A stretch of DNA of 64,000 bases from a virus: the IMG/VR virus record IMGVR_UViG_3300032242_000723, positions 186,001-250,000 of that record; one strand, written 5' to 3'. The translations under genes were made by a program, and so were the position numbers. Under the pieces are notes generated by a model. That model saw only the letters and a list, made by a program, of their open reading frames with translations. It was not told the origin of the DNA and ran no database searches. Shown in pieces: positions 7,498-16,654 of this stretch. The number at the start of each line of letters is the position of its first letter. Position 1 is the stretch's first letter.

Positions 7498-7505
7498 GAT
7501 AAATA
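7498..7505 (+). promoter_or_regulatory. late promoter box for the rightward virion genes
   Basis: GATAAATA, followed by ACTATTG. Initiation about 7 bases downstream gives a leader of about 25 bases with AGAGG before the ATG at 7538. Confidence 0.65.
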
Positions 7506-7518
7506 CTATTGAACTAAT

Positions 7519-7526
7519 ATTTATCA
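7519..7526 (-). promoter_or_regulatory. late promoter box facing gp55
   Basis: GATAAATA read leftward (7526 to 7519), forming an inverted pair with the box at 7498. A transcript from here would run into gp55, so gp55 would feed its own late expression. Confidence 0.5.
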
Positions 7527-7537
7527 GAGGAAAAAGT

Positions 7538-9205
7538 ATGGCAGTCACCGCAAAAGCTTCAGCGTCAGTAGACGGTTTTGCTCTTAACGCATCCGCATTC
7601 TCGCCCGGAAACACTCACTATGAACTTAAGCTTCCAGACGGAAGCATTAGATATGTAAGCAACAATGCGACATTGACAGTGACGGAACGAGCGGGCTACC
7701 CTCCATTGTATTCACTTGGCTCGGATGGGTTTGTCCTTACAACAGAACAAGCTACCACTCTTAAAGCAGGCCTCGCTGGTATGTTTTCTCAGGTAAATAG
7801 TAGCATAGCGTCACAATTTACAACTGCTGCTCCTGCTCCCGCACCAGCTCCGGCACCTACTACAACGGCAAAGCCAGCAACGACCACTTCCACTACTCCT
7901 GTCATCAAAACTGTAACTCCGGTACCTGTAACTGCTCCAGTTGCTATTCCTGCTCCTAAAGTGCTACCAGCAACAATTACTAATCCATTCGTGAAGCCGA
8001 CTCCTGCTTATCAATTACCGATAACTAATACTGTTCCTAATCCTGTACTGAAACCACCGACAGCGGCATCAGCTAGAACGCTGATCACCCCTACCCCTAC
8101 AATCACTGCAAATCAACCAGCACTTATTCCTGCACCTAAACCAGTTGCTCCAACAGTCACTAACCCGTTCGCCAAACCAGTACCTGATCCTAATGCGATT
8201 GTTAATGCTGTACCGAATCCTAAGTTGAATACAAAAGTACCACCTGGAAACTATATAGCCGTAACTAATCCTCCAATTATAACAGCTGGTACGCCTCCAT
8301 TAGTAGCAGCAATACCAACCGATGCAAAACTTCCACTATCAACGTTTGTCTTTAATCCTGGTAATGGTCTTACTGGTGCAAAAACATCCGCAGCAGTTAA
8401 GCCTACTCAACAAGATCAGGCAAACTTCTTAGCGAGAAAAGATTGGAGAGTTAGACTTGCTCTTGCTCCAGATGGACCTACTACTAAGTACATGTATCGT
8501 GCAACTGATCCAGGCATACTTCAACCACTTATTGCCACAGATGGTGTCGTATTCCCGTATACTCCAACTATTAATGTTAACTACTCAGCGGCATATGAAT
8601 CAGTATCTCCTGTTCATAGTAACTACAAGATCAATCAATATACTAGTAGTTCGGTTGATTCAGTTTCAATTACTTGTGACTTTACTGCACAGGACGCAGA
8701 TGAAGCTAGATATGTATTAGCAGTTATTCACTTCTTTAGGTCAATGACTAAGATGTTCTATGGTCAAGATAAAATGCCGAAAAACGGTACTCCTCCACCA
8801 TTGTGCTATCTATTTGGATTAGGGGAATTTCAGTTTAGTGCATTACCATTAGCGATCACTACGTTCAACTATGTTCTACCTACTGATGTAGATTACATCA
8901 AAACAACGACTGCATCACCTGCAGGCTCACCACAAACTGCTATTAAAAATGCATCCAATACGATTAATAGGTTAGGATCAATATTAGGCGTAGGTGGAGT
9001 GAAAAACCCCACTAATTACGGTGCTACTCCTTCTTCAGCAGGAGAAGCTCCAACATATGTCCCTACTAAAATCCAACTATCAATCACTTGCTTGCCAATG
9101 ATGAGTAGAAATATGGTATCTAACAAGTTTAGCTTGAAAGATTACGCGAATGGAAAACTCTTACAAGGAACTGGGGCACAACACTTAGGCGGAGGGATGT
9201 GGTAA
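7538..9205 (+). CDS. gp48: gp48-like baseplate tail-tube cap protein
   Basis: 555 residues in three parts: an N-terminal domain (1-90), a Pro/Thr/Ala-rich linker (about 95-280) and a conserved C-terminal domain. The C-terminal domain has WRVRLALAPDG, VVFPYTPTINVNYSA, SVSITCDFTAQDADEA, VIHFFRSMTKMFYGQD, PPPLCYLFGLGEFQFS and VPTKIQLSITCLP. I recall these blocks from proteins annotated as gp48 in marine T4-like phages. gp48 caps the baseplate and starts tail-tube growth. The linker contains an internal duplication (TNPFVKPTP ... VPNPVLKPP and TNPFAKPVP ... VPNPKLNTKVP). gp53 follows without a gap. The exact gp number is less sure than the baseplate role. Confidence 0.72.
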   Translation: MAVTAKASASVDGFALNASAFSPGNTHYELKLPDGSIRYVSNNATLTVTERAGYPPLYSLGSDGFVLTTEQATTLKAGLAGMFSQVNSSIASQFTTAAPAPAPAPAPTTTAKPATTTSTTPVIKTVTPVPVTAPVAIPAPKVLPATITNPFVKPTPAYQLPITNTVPNPVLKPPTAASARTLITPTPTITANQPALIPAPKPVAPTVTNPFAKPVPDPNAIVNAVPNPKLNTKVPPGNYIAVTNPPIITAGTPPLVAAIPTDAKLPLSTFVFNPGNGLTGAKTSAAVKPTQQDQANFLARKDWRVRLALAPDGPTTKYMYRATDPGILQPLIATDGVVFPYTPTINVNYSAAYESVSPVHSNYKINQYTSSSVDSVSITCDFTAQDADEARYVLAVIHFFRSMTKMFYGQDKMPKNGTPPPLCYLFGLGEFQFSALPLAITTFNYVLPTDVDYIKTTTASPAGSPQTAIKNASNTINRLGSILGVGGVKNPTNYGATPSSAGEAPTYVPTKIQLSITCLPMMSRNMVSNKFSLKDYANGKLLQGTGAQHLGGGMW

Positions 9206-9526
9206 ATGTCATCTTCTAATCAAAATCTTTATACAGCAACTAGTCCTTATCGTGATACAAATGTAGTTGAGGGCAAGTTCCTTGATGTTCTAGAATATAG
9301 AGCAGTTCCACAAAATTCAAATGATGTATATTATGAGATTACAGCAGTTTATCAATATCGTCCTGATCTACTTGCATATGATCTATACAATGATGCAAGA
9401 TTGTGGTGGGTATTTGCTGCCCGTAATCCTAATCGTTTAGGACCTGATCCTTACTTTAGTTTTGTTGCTGGTGTAGGCATATATATACCTAATATAGACA
9501 CACTACGGACAGTACTAGGAATCTAA
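9206..9526 (+). CDS. gp53: gp53-like baseplate wedge protein
   Basis: 106 residues. The signature is in the C-terminal half: YQYRPDLLAYDLYNDARLWW, FAARNPNRLGPDPYFSFVAG and GIYIPN. This RPDLLAY...LWWVFA...NP...I.IP pattern is that of gp53/LysM-like wedge proteins of contractile tails. T4 gp53 is about 196 residues, so this is a short version, as in other marine relatives. It starts directly after the gp48 stop and ends one base before the next ATG, so these genes form one operon. Confidence 0.85.
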   Translation: MSSSNQNLYTATSPYRDTNVVEGKFLDVLEYRAVPQNSNDVYYEITAVYQYRPDLLAYDLYNDARLWWVFAARNPNRLGPDPYFSFVAGVGIYIPNIDTLRTVLGI

Positions 9527-9527
9527 C

Positions 9528-12365
9528 ATGGCCACTGTAGCTGAAACATTAGCACTTCTTGCCCAGTGTAATACACTAGCATCTGAGGTTGTTCCTAAAG
9601 CAGAAGCATTAATCGCAAAGATGCAAGCGGTAAATCCTGCTGACTCTGATGCTATACTAATACTGGCTGGATTAGAACGAGAATATCAAGCATTAAGAAA
9701 TGCATATAATACTGAAAATGGTGCAAAGTTTCAGATATACACAGATGCATTTAACACTTTAACTGAGGCTGAAAAAAAAGAAGCAAATAAAAGTCCTATT
9801 TCAAAAGCAACAGAAGGTCTTCAAACACAAATTGGAGTTACCGCTAAAAAACACAAAGCGGTATACGCTGAACAAGATGCCGCAATCACTGCTGCAACAC
9901 AAGCAACTAAACCATCAGCCCCTGAAACTCTTAAAGTTCCGGCACCAACAGCTAATACTAAAGCGAAGTTGGCAGGCGCGGCAGACGGAGACAGCGGAGC
10001 AAAACAAGCTAATCCAGCCGGTACGACTGGGGCTCCGCCTAATCAGACACCTAGTCCTGGTGGAACCAATCCTAACGTTAGTTCTTCCGGCGGTGCAAGT
10101 ACTCCTCAAAATGCGACATCAAAGGAAAATCCTCCCCCTAATAAGCCCGTAACGGTTGTTAATTCTAAACCAGGAAAACGGCTATCTAATCCATTGGGTG
10201 AATTTTCAAGCTATACATATCAGATTAGCTTGTACATGATCACTCCTGATGCATACGATGTATTCGTTGCGGGTGGCAGAAAGAAGATTGATGCATTTAA
10301 CAGTTTAACAGAAGGTGCAGGCGGGGCCTTTTTAATTGCTCAAAGCGGGGGAATTAATAATACTACTAGCAAACGTGCTCCAGGGTTTGATCTTGATTAT
10401 TACATTGATAATTTAGAACTAACATCTAATATTACAGGAAAATCTACAGGTTCGGCAGCTAACATTCTCAGTGTTAAATTTAAAATTATTGAACCTTATG
10501 GATTTTCCTTTATCAATAAGTTGAAGAACGCATCCGATGATTTAATCGATTATCGTAAGCAGATAGGCGGACCAGAAAATGCTTCTAAGCAGTTTTTCAT
10601 CTTAGGATTAAGATTTTTCGGATATGACGCATCAGGTAGACTTGTGACAGGTGAAACTGATTTTGGTAAATCTTTGGACCCTAATGCAACTGATAGTGGA
10701 ATGTTTGAAACTTTTTATGATATTTCTATCAATTCTATACAGTTTAAGATTGATGGAAAATCAACTACATATCAGGTCGAAGCCGCAGGTTTGGCTCCTG
10801 GTAAAGCATTTGGCGTAAAGAAAGGTAGAATAAGTGTTCCGCAATCGGTTACTGGTAACACGGTAGGAGAATCATTGGGAATGCTAATGGAACAACTTAA
10901 TAAAAATCAAAAAGACCTACATGCAAAGGGAACTGTAGAATTTGCAACAACTTATGATATTGATTGGTCTGCACCCGGCGCAGAAACTATCCGAGATGCT
11001 ACGATAGTATCTCCTGCAGATTTAGACAAATCAAAATGGGCAAGTAGTGGCGCCAAATCTACGGTACAATCAAATGTTCAAAAAGAAGTGAGTTCAATAC
11101 CTAAAGATAACTATAGATTGATTAGTTTTGGAGCCGATCAACCTATTTTAGCAGCCATCAATCAAGTGATTGCTCAAAGTTCATATCTAGAAAATGCGTT
11201 ACAAGTAGTAAACACTACTGCACTTGAATCAGGACCTGACGGTCAGGGTGTCCCTTCAATAGTGAAAAACACTAATAAAAATATTGCTTGGTATAACTGT
11301 AGTCCTATAATATCAAATGCAAGATGGGACGGTGCAATATCTGATTGGGCATATGATATTACCTATCGTATTCAACAATATGAAACACCGGTCATTAACA
11401 GCCCATATGCAAATCCTGGTCAAAGCTATTATGGTCCGCATAAACGTTATGAGTATTGGTATACTGGAAAAAACTCTGAAATATTATCATACGAACAGAC
11501 GATGAATAACTCATATTATGGTGCAATTGCTGCTATACCAATACCAGCTGATTCGTCTACAGGCGGCAGTAATCCAGCAGGTGCTGCAACAAAACCTGCA
11601 CAAGGTGCATCAGGTAACGCTACCAAATCTTCATTCAACATTGCTCAAGTGCCACAAATGAGAACGAATCAGAATCGTCAAGGTAAGATAGGCGACGGCA
11701 TGGAAGCTCAAAACAACTATGTAAACAATCTGTACGATATGGGAAGCTTCATTGAAGCAAAGATCAAAATTATGGGTGACCCTGACTTTTTGATTCAAGA
11801 TTCTGAATCGCGAGAATCTCAAATCTATGATAAATTTTACGGGGGTGCAAACGGATTTAATATTAATCCAAACGGTGGTCAGGTCTTTATTGAAATTGAT
11901 TTTAAAGAAGCAGTAGATTATACAGGTGACGGCTCAGCGGCTTCAGGTGGATCGGGAGGAACATTGAACATCAATGATTCAATCGTATTTGTAAAGTATC
12001 CAAAAAGTGTGAAGGATCTGATTAAGGGAGTTAGTTATCACCTTTTAACCGTTGTTAGTACTTTTCAAAACGGATCATTCACTCAGTCTCTTAGTGCATC
12101 TGTCAACAGCTTTGCTCCTGATGGGGCAGATACTACTAACTCAGCAAGACCAGCGGAACCAGCATCTAATCCTCCTGCAGGTCCTGCACCAGGTAATGGT
12201 GCTGCTGCGAAGGGAAGCACGGGTACGCCACAGAGTGCTCCTTATAACACAGGTAACCCCAAATTACCTTCATCTAATACAACAAATGCATCACCTAGTC
12301 AACCAGCAAGTACGACCGGACCGTCCGCTACACCAGTAGCTGATGATGATGGCGGTAAAAAATAA
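9528..12365 (+). CDS. large baseplate hub-type structural protein
   Basis: 945 residues. Residues 1-125 are helical, 130-220 are a Pro/Gly/Ser/Asn linker, and the rest is folded, with blocks such as EFSSYTYQISLYMITPDAYD, DLDYYIDNLELTSNITG, FFILGLRFFGYDASG and FYDISINSIQFKIDG. A late block ending SYHLLTVVSTFQNGSFTQSL resembles the C-terminal strand of hub proteins that carry the spike. The last 60 residues are again Pro/Ser/Thr/Asn-rich. Its place between gp53 and gp5 suits a gp27-like hub subunit that anchors the gp5 spike. I cannot show homology to gp27, so the role is inferred from position and general features. Confidence 0.6.
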   Translation: MATVAETLALLAQCNTLASEVVPKAEALIAKMQAVNPADSDAILILAGLEREYQALRNAYNTENGAKFQIYTDAFNTLTEAEKKEANKSPISKATEGLQTQIGVTAKKHKAVYAEQDAAITAATQATKPSAPETLKVPAPTANTKAKLAGAADGDSGAKQANPAGTTGAPPNQTPSPGGTNPNVSSSGGASTPQNATSKENPPPNKPVTVVNSKPGKRLSNPLGEFSSYTYQISLYMITPDAYDVFVAGGRKKIDAFNSLTEGAGGAFLIAQSGGINNTTSKRAPGFDLDYYIDNLELTSNITGKSTGSAANILSVKFKIIEPYGFSFINKLKNASDDLIDYRKQIGGPENASKQFFILGLRFFGYDASGRLVTGETDFGKSLDPNATDSGMFETFYDISINSIQFKIDGKSTTYQVEAAGLAPGKAFGVKKGRISVPQSVTGNTVGESLGMLMEQLNKNQKDLHAKGTVEFATTYDIDWSAPGAETIRDATIVSPADLDKSKWASSGAKSTVQSNVQKEVSSIPKDNYRLISFGADQPILAAINQVIAQSSYLENALQVVNTTALESGPDGQGVPSIVKNTNKNIAWYNCSPIISNARWDGAISDWAYDITYRIQQYETPVINSPYANPGQSYYGPHKRYEYWYTGKNSEILSYEQTMNNSYYGAIAAIPIPADSSTGGSNPAGAATKPAQGASGNATKSSFNIAQVPQMRTNQNRQGKIGDGMEAQNNYVNNLYDMGSFIEAKIKIMGDPDFLIQDSESRESQIYDKFYGGANGFNINPNGGQVFIEIDFKEAVDYTGDGSAASGGSGGTLNINDSIVFVKYPKSVKDLIKGVSYHLLTVVSTFQNGSFTQSLSASVNSFAPDGADTTNSARPAEPASNPPAGPAPGNGAAAKGSTGTPQSAPYNTGNPKLPSSNTTNASPSQPASTTGPSATPVADDDGGKK

Positions 12366-12378
12366 AGAGAACTAACAA

Positions 12379-15300
12379 ATGGCAGAAGATATCATTAAAC
12401 TAAAAGGCCCGCTAAAGTCAACTTCCCCAACAGCAGGCGGCGCCGTTACTCAAGGTTATCCTGTATTTGGTATCGTAAAAGACAATATTGATCCTACTCG
12501 TGCAGGACGAATCAGAGTTTTACTCGGCGACAGAAGCCCGGAAAATTCTGACAGATCAGACAACTGGGTAACAGTAAGTTATCTGAGTAATTTCTTCGGA
12601 GTAGTAGGTTCTACATCTGGCGGGACTGGACATGGGTCATATAAAACTAATCCTAGCTCATATGGTGAATGGCACGCGCCTCCCGATATTGGTACTAAAG
12701 TAATCTGTATCTTTATCAACGGTGACCCTAACTATGGTTTCTACATCGGTTGTGTGCCTGAAGCAGAATCACTTCACATGGTTCCAGCTATTGGCTCATC
12801 TGATAACATTGTTCCTAATGAAGGAGAAGCAAAGAGCTATGGCGGCGCCGTTAGACTTCCAGTGACTAATATTAACACAAATAATGCCTCAACTGTAAAT
12901 AGTCCTGGATTTAATTCTGCACCGCGCCCGGTACATAGTTATTCTGCTGCTATCATGAATCAACAAGGTGTATTAAGAGATCCAATCAGAGGTCCGATCT
13001 CATCAAGTGCATCACGAGAAGCAGCCAGTCGCGTTGGCTGGGGCGTTTCAACTCCAGGCAGACCTATCTATGAAGGCGGATTTGACGATTCAACTGTTGT
13101 AAAAAACTTAGATCCTAGTAAAGCACAAGACTTAACTGTCATTGCTCGTAGAGGTGGACATTCGTTTGTGATGGATGACGGAGACGTTATTGGTAGAGAT
13201 CAATTAGTCAGAATCAGAACATCATTGGGTCATCAGATTTTAATGAGTGATGACGGACAAACACTAATGATCTTGCATTCTAACGGTCAATCATATATTG
13301 AGTTGGGAAAAGAGGGTACGATTGACATGTATTCTACTAACTCAGTAAACATTAGAACTCACGGTGATTTGAATCTTCATGCTGATCGTAATGTTAATAT
13401 AAATGCAGCAGAAAACTTTAATATACAAGCTAAGAATATTCAAACGAACTCTGAAGAAGCAACCCAGATGAAAGCTGGCCAAGATATCAAACTCAGTACA
13501 TCAGGTAAACTAACAGGGTTAGCTGCTGGAGCAATTGCTTGGGCTGCCGGCGGCGATGCTTCTATGGTAGCAGGTGGACAATCATATGTCAATGGTTCTA
13601 AAGTCAATTTAAACAGCGGTGCGCCAGGAACGAACCCCGAAGCGGTACCTAGTATTCCTCTGGTAGCACAAACTGATACGCTATATGATAAAGAAAAAGG
13701 CTTCATGGCCTCACCTGGTAAATTGTTAACTATCGTATCTCGTGCGCCAGCTCACGCCCCATGGGCCAATGCAGGACAAGGGGTCGATGTTCAGGTTGAT
13801 TTAGGAGCATCAAGTCAACTTCCTCCTGCTCCTCCAGCAGATGTAGCTGCAACAACTGAAGCAGCAGCATCAACCTCTCCCGCACCACCGGCAGTAGCAA
13901 CGGTAGCCTCAGCACCTGAAGTTCCACCTGTATCATCTGCTATAGATAAAAATACTACAAGTGCGTTGATGGGTGCAGCAGCTACTAGTGCAGCGACCGG
14001 TCCACTTGCAGCAGCTACTAAACAGGGTGCCGCTATTGTAGAGACAGCAGCAGGAAAAGTTGCAGCAGTTGGAGCATTTGCACAAACAGCGACCCAGCTC
14101 GTAACAGGCGGCGTATTAAAGCCTGGAGCCGATACTCTTGTTAACGGACTTGTTCAGCAAGGTAAATCTCTTGCACAATCCATGCCAGCATCATTATTTG
14201 CAGGAGTACCAGGTGCTCAAAATTTAACATCGCTTATCAAAAACACTACTGCACAAGCAACTTCAGTCGTAAACAACTTACAACAAGCACAGACTGCTTT
14301 AGGAAAAGTAGGTATTTTAACTGGCAAAGAAGCTCCGACTGTAGTTGCAGGCATGGTAAACGCAGTTGCAACAGTTGGACTACAATCAACAGTCGCCGCT
14401 GTTAATCAAATTGCAGGTGCAGCTTCATCTCAGCTTGCAGGTGCATTAAACGAAGTAACAAGTGGCGCTGCGTCAGGTGCCGTAGGAGCATTAGCAAACG
14501 GCGTAAAAGGTGCGTTGACTACTGCGGCTGCTGGTGCAATTACCGGAGCTGTTAGTGGTGCATTAGGTAAAGTTTCAGGTGCATTAGGTGCAGCAACAGG
14601 TGCATTAGGTGCAGCAACAGGTGCGGCCGCTAACATAAAGGGCGCACTTAACTCAATAGGACAAGGTGGAGCAGCAGCCGCACTTGCCACAAGCGTTACC
14701 GGTGGATTAGGGGGAATTGCAAATGCTCTTACTGCAATGGGAACAGTACCTAACTTAGCTGGATTGTTAGATCAAGCTAAGGGTGTCGCAGGCTCAGCGT
14801 TCGCAGCAGTTAAAGATTCGTTTAAAGAATTAGAAGCAGGGGTGCCACAAAATCTTACACAGATTGCAAAAGATAATGCAGCGGAAGCAGCGGCAGTAGC
14901 GGATCAAGCAACAGGAGCTGCTACTACTTTAGGAGTCGCAGCTTCTAAAAAAACAGGCTTATTAGGTGGTGCAGCAGGTACTTTAGGTGGTGCTGCGGCA
15001 GCAGCTACCGGACTACTAGGTGGTGCAGCAGGTGCATTAAATACAGCAAAAGGTGCATTGAGTTCAGCAACAGGTGTGTTGAATACTGTATCTCAATTAG
15101 GAGATAATGTTGCACCATTTGCAAATGCGGCTGAAACACTAAACAATAGTGTAGCCAGTATAACAGGTGAAGCTACTGGTGCACTATCTCAAGTATCAAC
15201 CACATTGACTTCCGCAGCGAGCACCATCACTTCTACTATAAACAATGTAAGTGCAGTATCAAGTTCATTCAGTGGCTCAATCAAATCTGCGGTTAATACT

Positions 15301-16110
15301 ACAATCGGTGGCATTGAACATGCTACCAATGCAGTAGGGGCGATTGCTGGCGCGGGTGCGAAACTAACAGATGGATTAAAATCATTGTCTAATCAAGCAT
15401 CTGCTATTCAAGCAGGAGCTTCAGCTTCAGTGTCCTCTATTCTTGCTAGCGGAATGAGTAGTCTACCGGGAGGACTCAATACTGCTGCATCAGTGATGAA
15501 TAATGCTGCAGGAGCACTCAATAAAATTCCAGGCACAGGTGGATTAACTAGTCTAATCAAAAATGCACAATCATCAGCTATGAACGGATTAACTTCTAAG
15601 TTGAATGGGACATTAGGAGAAATTCAAGGTAAGTTGGGTGGACTAACTGCGTTTGCATCAGCGGGTTTACCCGTTGGGGCGGTAGCACAGCTACAGTCTG
15701 CTATATCTTCATTGTCGTCTGGCAGCCCAGCAGCAATCTCGTTACCAACAGTTGCATTCAACACTAACAACCGTGCAGAAATTACCGCACAAACTGATTC
15801 AGTTATCGGTGATCCAGGTATCCCGTCTCCTAATTTGACTGGTGCAATTCCTACCGAAGCAGCAGATAATCTTGCAGAATACCGTAAGGTACTATCGGAA
15901 GGTTCAGATTTGGGGTTAGCCTTCCTAAAAGCATCAACGGCGAAAGACAAAGCATTAACAGCTTACGATAAAGCTGTCAAGAAATTTCCCGCAGGTGACT
16001 CTGCAATTGCAGCGGCTCTTGCTACGTATGAAGCCGCCGCCGCAGCTAGTCTTGCTGCCCGCAACGCCTTTGACAAATTCCGCAACGATCACCCAGAGCA
16101 ATTCGCTTAA
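12379..16110 (+). CDS. gp5: gp5-like baseplate spike protein with long Ala/Gly-rich tail
   Basis: 1243 residues. Residues about 25-150 form a gp5/VgrG-type OB domain (GYPVFGIVKDNIDPTRAGRI, WHAPPDIGTKVICIFINGDP). Residues about 260-360 form the spike, with short repeats such as GHQILMSDDG, NSVNIRTHGDLNLHADRNV and NINAAENFNIQA typical of the gp5 C-terminal beta-helix. No tail lysozyme domain is visible between them, unlike T4 gp5. From about 475 to 1125 the protein is Ala/Gly/Thr/Ser-rich with repeats of the GALGAATGALGAATGAA kind, and it ends in a charged helical segment. The long tail is unusual for a spike and may be a fibrous or coiled extension. Start supported by AGAG upstream. Confidence 0.8.
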   Translation: MAEDIIKLKGPLKSTSPTAGGAVTQGYPVFGIVKDNIDPTRAGRIRVLLGDRSPENSDRSDNWVTVSYLSNFFGVVGSTSGGTGHGSYKTNPSSYGEWHAPPDIGTKVICIFINGDPNYGFYIGCVPEAESLHMVPAIGSSDNIVPNEGEAKSYGGAVRLPVTNINTNNASTVNSPGFNSAPRPVHSYSAAIMNQQGVLRDPIRGPISSSASREAASRVGWGVSTPGRPIYEGGFDDSTVVKNLDPSKAQDLTVIARRGGHSFVMDDGDVIGRDQLVRIRTSLGHQILMSDDGQTLMILHSNGQSYIELGKEGTIDMYSTNSVNIRTHGDLNLHADRNVNINAAENFNIQAKNIQTNSEEATQMKAGQDIKLSTSGKLTGLAAGAIAWAAGGDASMVAGGQSYVNGSKVNLNSGAPGTNPEAVPSIPLVAQTDTLYDKEKGFMASPGKLLTIVSRAPAHAPWANAGQGVDVQVDLGASSQLPPAPPADVAATTEAAASTSPAPPAVATVASAPEVPPVSSAIDKNTTSALMGAAATSAATGPLAAATKQGAAIVETAAGKVAAVGAFAQTATQLVTGGVLKPGADTLVNGLVQQGKSLAQSMPASLFAGVPGAQNLTSLIKNTTAQATSVVNNLQQAQTALGKVGILTGKEAPTVVAGMVNAVATVGLQSTVAAVNQIAGAASSQLAGALNEVTSGAASGAVGALANGVKGALTTAAAGAITGAVSGALGKVSGALGAATGALGAATGAAANIKGALNSIGQGGAAAALATSVTGGLGGIANALTAMGTVPNLAGLLDQAKGVAGSAFAAVKDSFKELEAGVPQNLTQIAKDNAAEAAAVADQATGAATTLGVAASKKTGLLGGAAGTLGGAAAAATGLLGGAAGALNTAKGALSSATGVLNTVSQLGDNVAPFANAAETLNNSVASITGEATGALSQVSTTLTSAASTITSTINNVSAVSSSFSGSIKSAVNTTIGGIEHATNAVGAIAGAGAKLTDGLKSLSNQASAIQAGASASVSSILASGMSSLPGGLNTAASVMNNAAGALNKIPGTGGLTSLIKNAQSSAMNGLTSKLNGTLGEIQGKLGGLTAFASAGLPVGAVAQLQSAISSLSSGSPAAISLPTVAFNTNNRAEITAQTDSVIGDPGIPSPNLTGAIPTEAADNLAEYRKVLSEGSDLGLAFLKASTAKDKALTAYDKAVKKFPAGDSAIAAALATYEAAAAASLAARNAFDKFRNDHPEQFA
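14578..14619 (+). repeat. 21-bp perfect tandem repeat within gp5
   Basis: GGTGCATTAGGTGCAGCAAC plus A (14578-14598) is repeated exactly at 14599-14619, in frame, giving two GALGAAT units. Related, imperfect units lie on both sides, so the Ala/Gly-rich tail seems to grow by repeat slippage. Confidence 0.85.
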
Positions 16111-16140
16111 TATGATTAAATAATATAAAGGAATAACAAT

Positions 16141-16605
16141 ATGCCACAATATATAGGATTCAGTACGATAAATGCATGTCAACCAAAAAGTACCAATCCA
16201 ATATCACTAAACGGTGTTGCAACATCTGGTTCCGGTACCGGAACTATCGGTCAGCCTATATATTGGGGAAAAAAGTTTCGGTTGCTAGACGAACAATTGG
16301 TTGCACAAGATTTCATTAATGCTCTTAATATACCATATGGTCAAAAGGTTGGTCAACCTGGATATGGAACGACACTTTGGGATTTTATCTTTGAACCGAA
16401 TACCGCAGACGTACAATTTCAAATTGAAACAGAGATAAGAAGATTAGCTGCCCAGGATCCTAGAATCGATATCAATTATGTTAAAGCATATCCGCAAGAC
16501 AATGGTATGTTAGTAGAAGTGCAACTGTCAGTTGTTCCCTTCAATAATCCAGCAGTATTAAACGTGTATTTCAATCAACAAACTGGTACTGCATCACTTC
16601 AATAA
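16141..16605 (+). CDS. gp25: gp25-like baseplate wedge protein
   Basis: 154 residues. The central region has GTTLWDFIFEPNTADVQFQ, then IRRLAAQDPRIDI and VEVQLSVVPFNNP, the pattern of the gp25 family (GPW_gp25), a lysozyme-like fold that links baseplate to sheath. gp25 triggers sheath polymerisation. The N-terminal 45 residues (SLNGVATSGSGTGT) are an extra flexible segment. AAAGGA lies 9 bases before the ATG. It sits between gp5 and gp6, usual for this group. Confidence 0.85.
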   Translation: MPQYIGFSTINACQPKSTNPISLNGVATSGSGTGTIGQPIYWGKKFRLLDEQLVAQDFINALNIPYGQKVGQPGYGTTLWDFIFEPNTADVQFQIETEIRRLAAQDPRIDINYVKAYPQDNGMLVEVQLSVVPFNNPAVLNVYFNQQTGTASLQ

Positions 16606-16628
16606 TAGAAAAGCTCTTTTTTGATTAT

Positions 16629-16636
16629 GATAAATA
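16629..16636 (+). promoter_or_regulatory. late promoter box before gp6
   Basis: GATAAATA, 19 bases before the gp6 ATG at 16655. AAAAGAGAG follows as the ribosome binding site, so the leader would be very short. Confidence 0.6.
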
Positions 16637-16654
16637 TATCAAAAGAGAGTTACT

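Noticed and set aside
12379-13200. Tail lysozyme domain in gp5
   Set aside because: T4 gp5 has one between the OB and spike domains. I looked for the lysozyme Glu and substrate-loop blocks and saw none.
14430-14690. Antisense frame inside the Ala/Gly-rich part of gp5
   Set aside because: Repetitive GCN/GGN codons give long open frames on the opposite strand by chance. The product is only Ala/Pro repeats and has no start signal.
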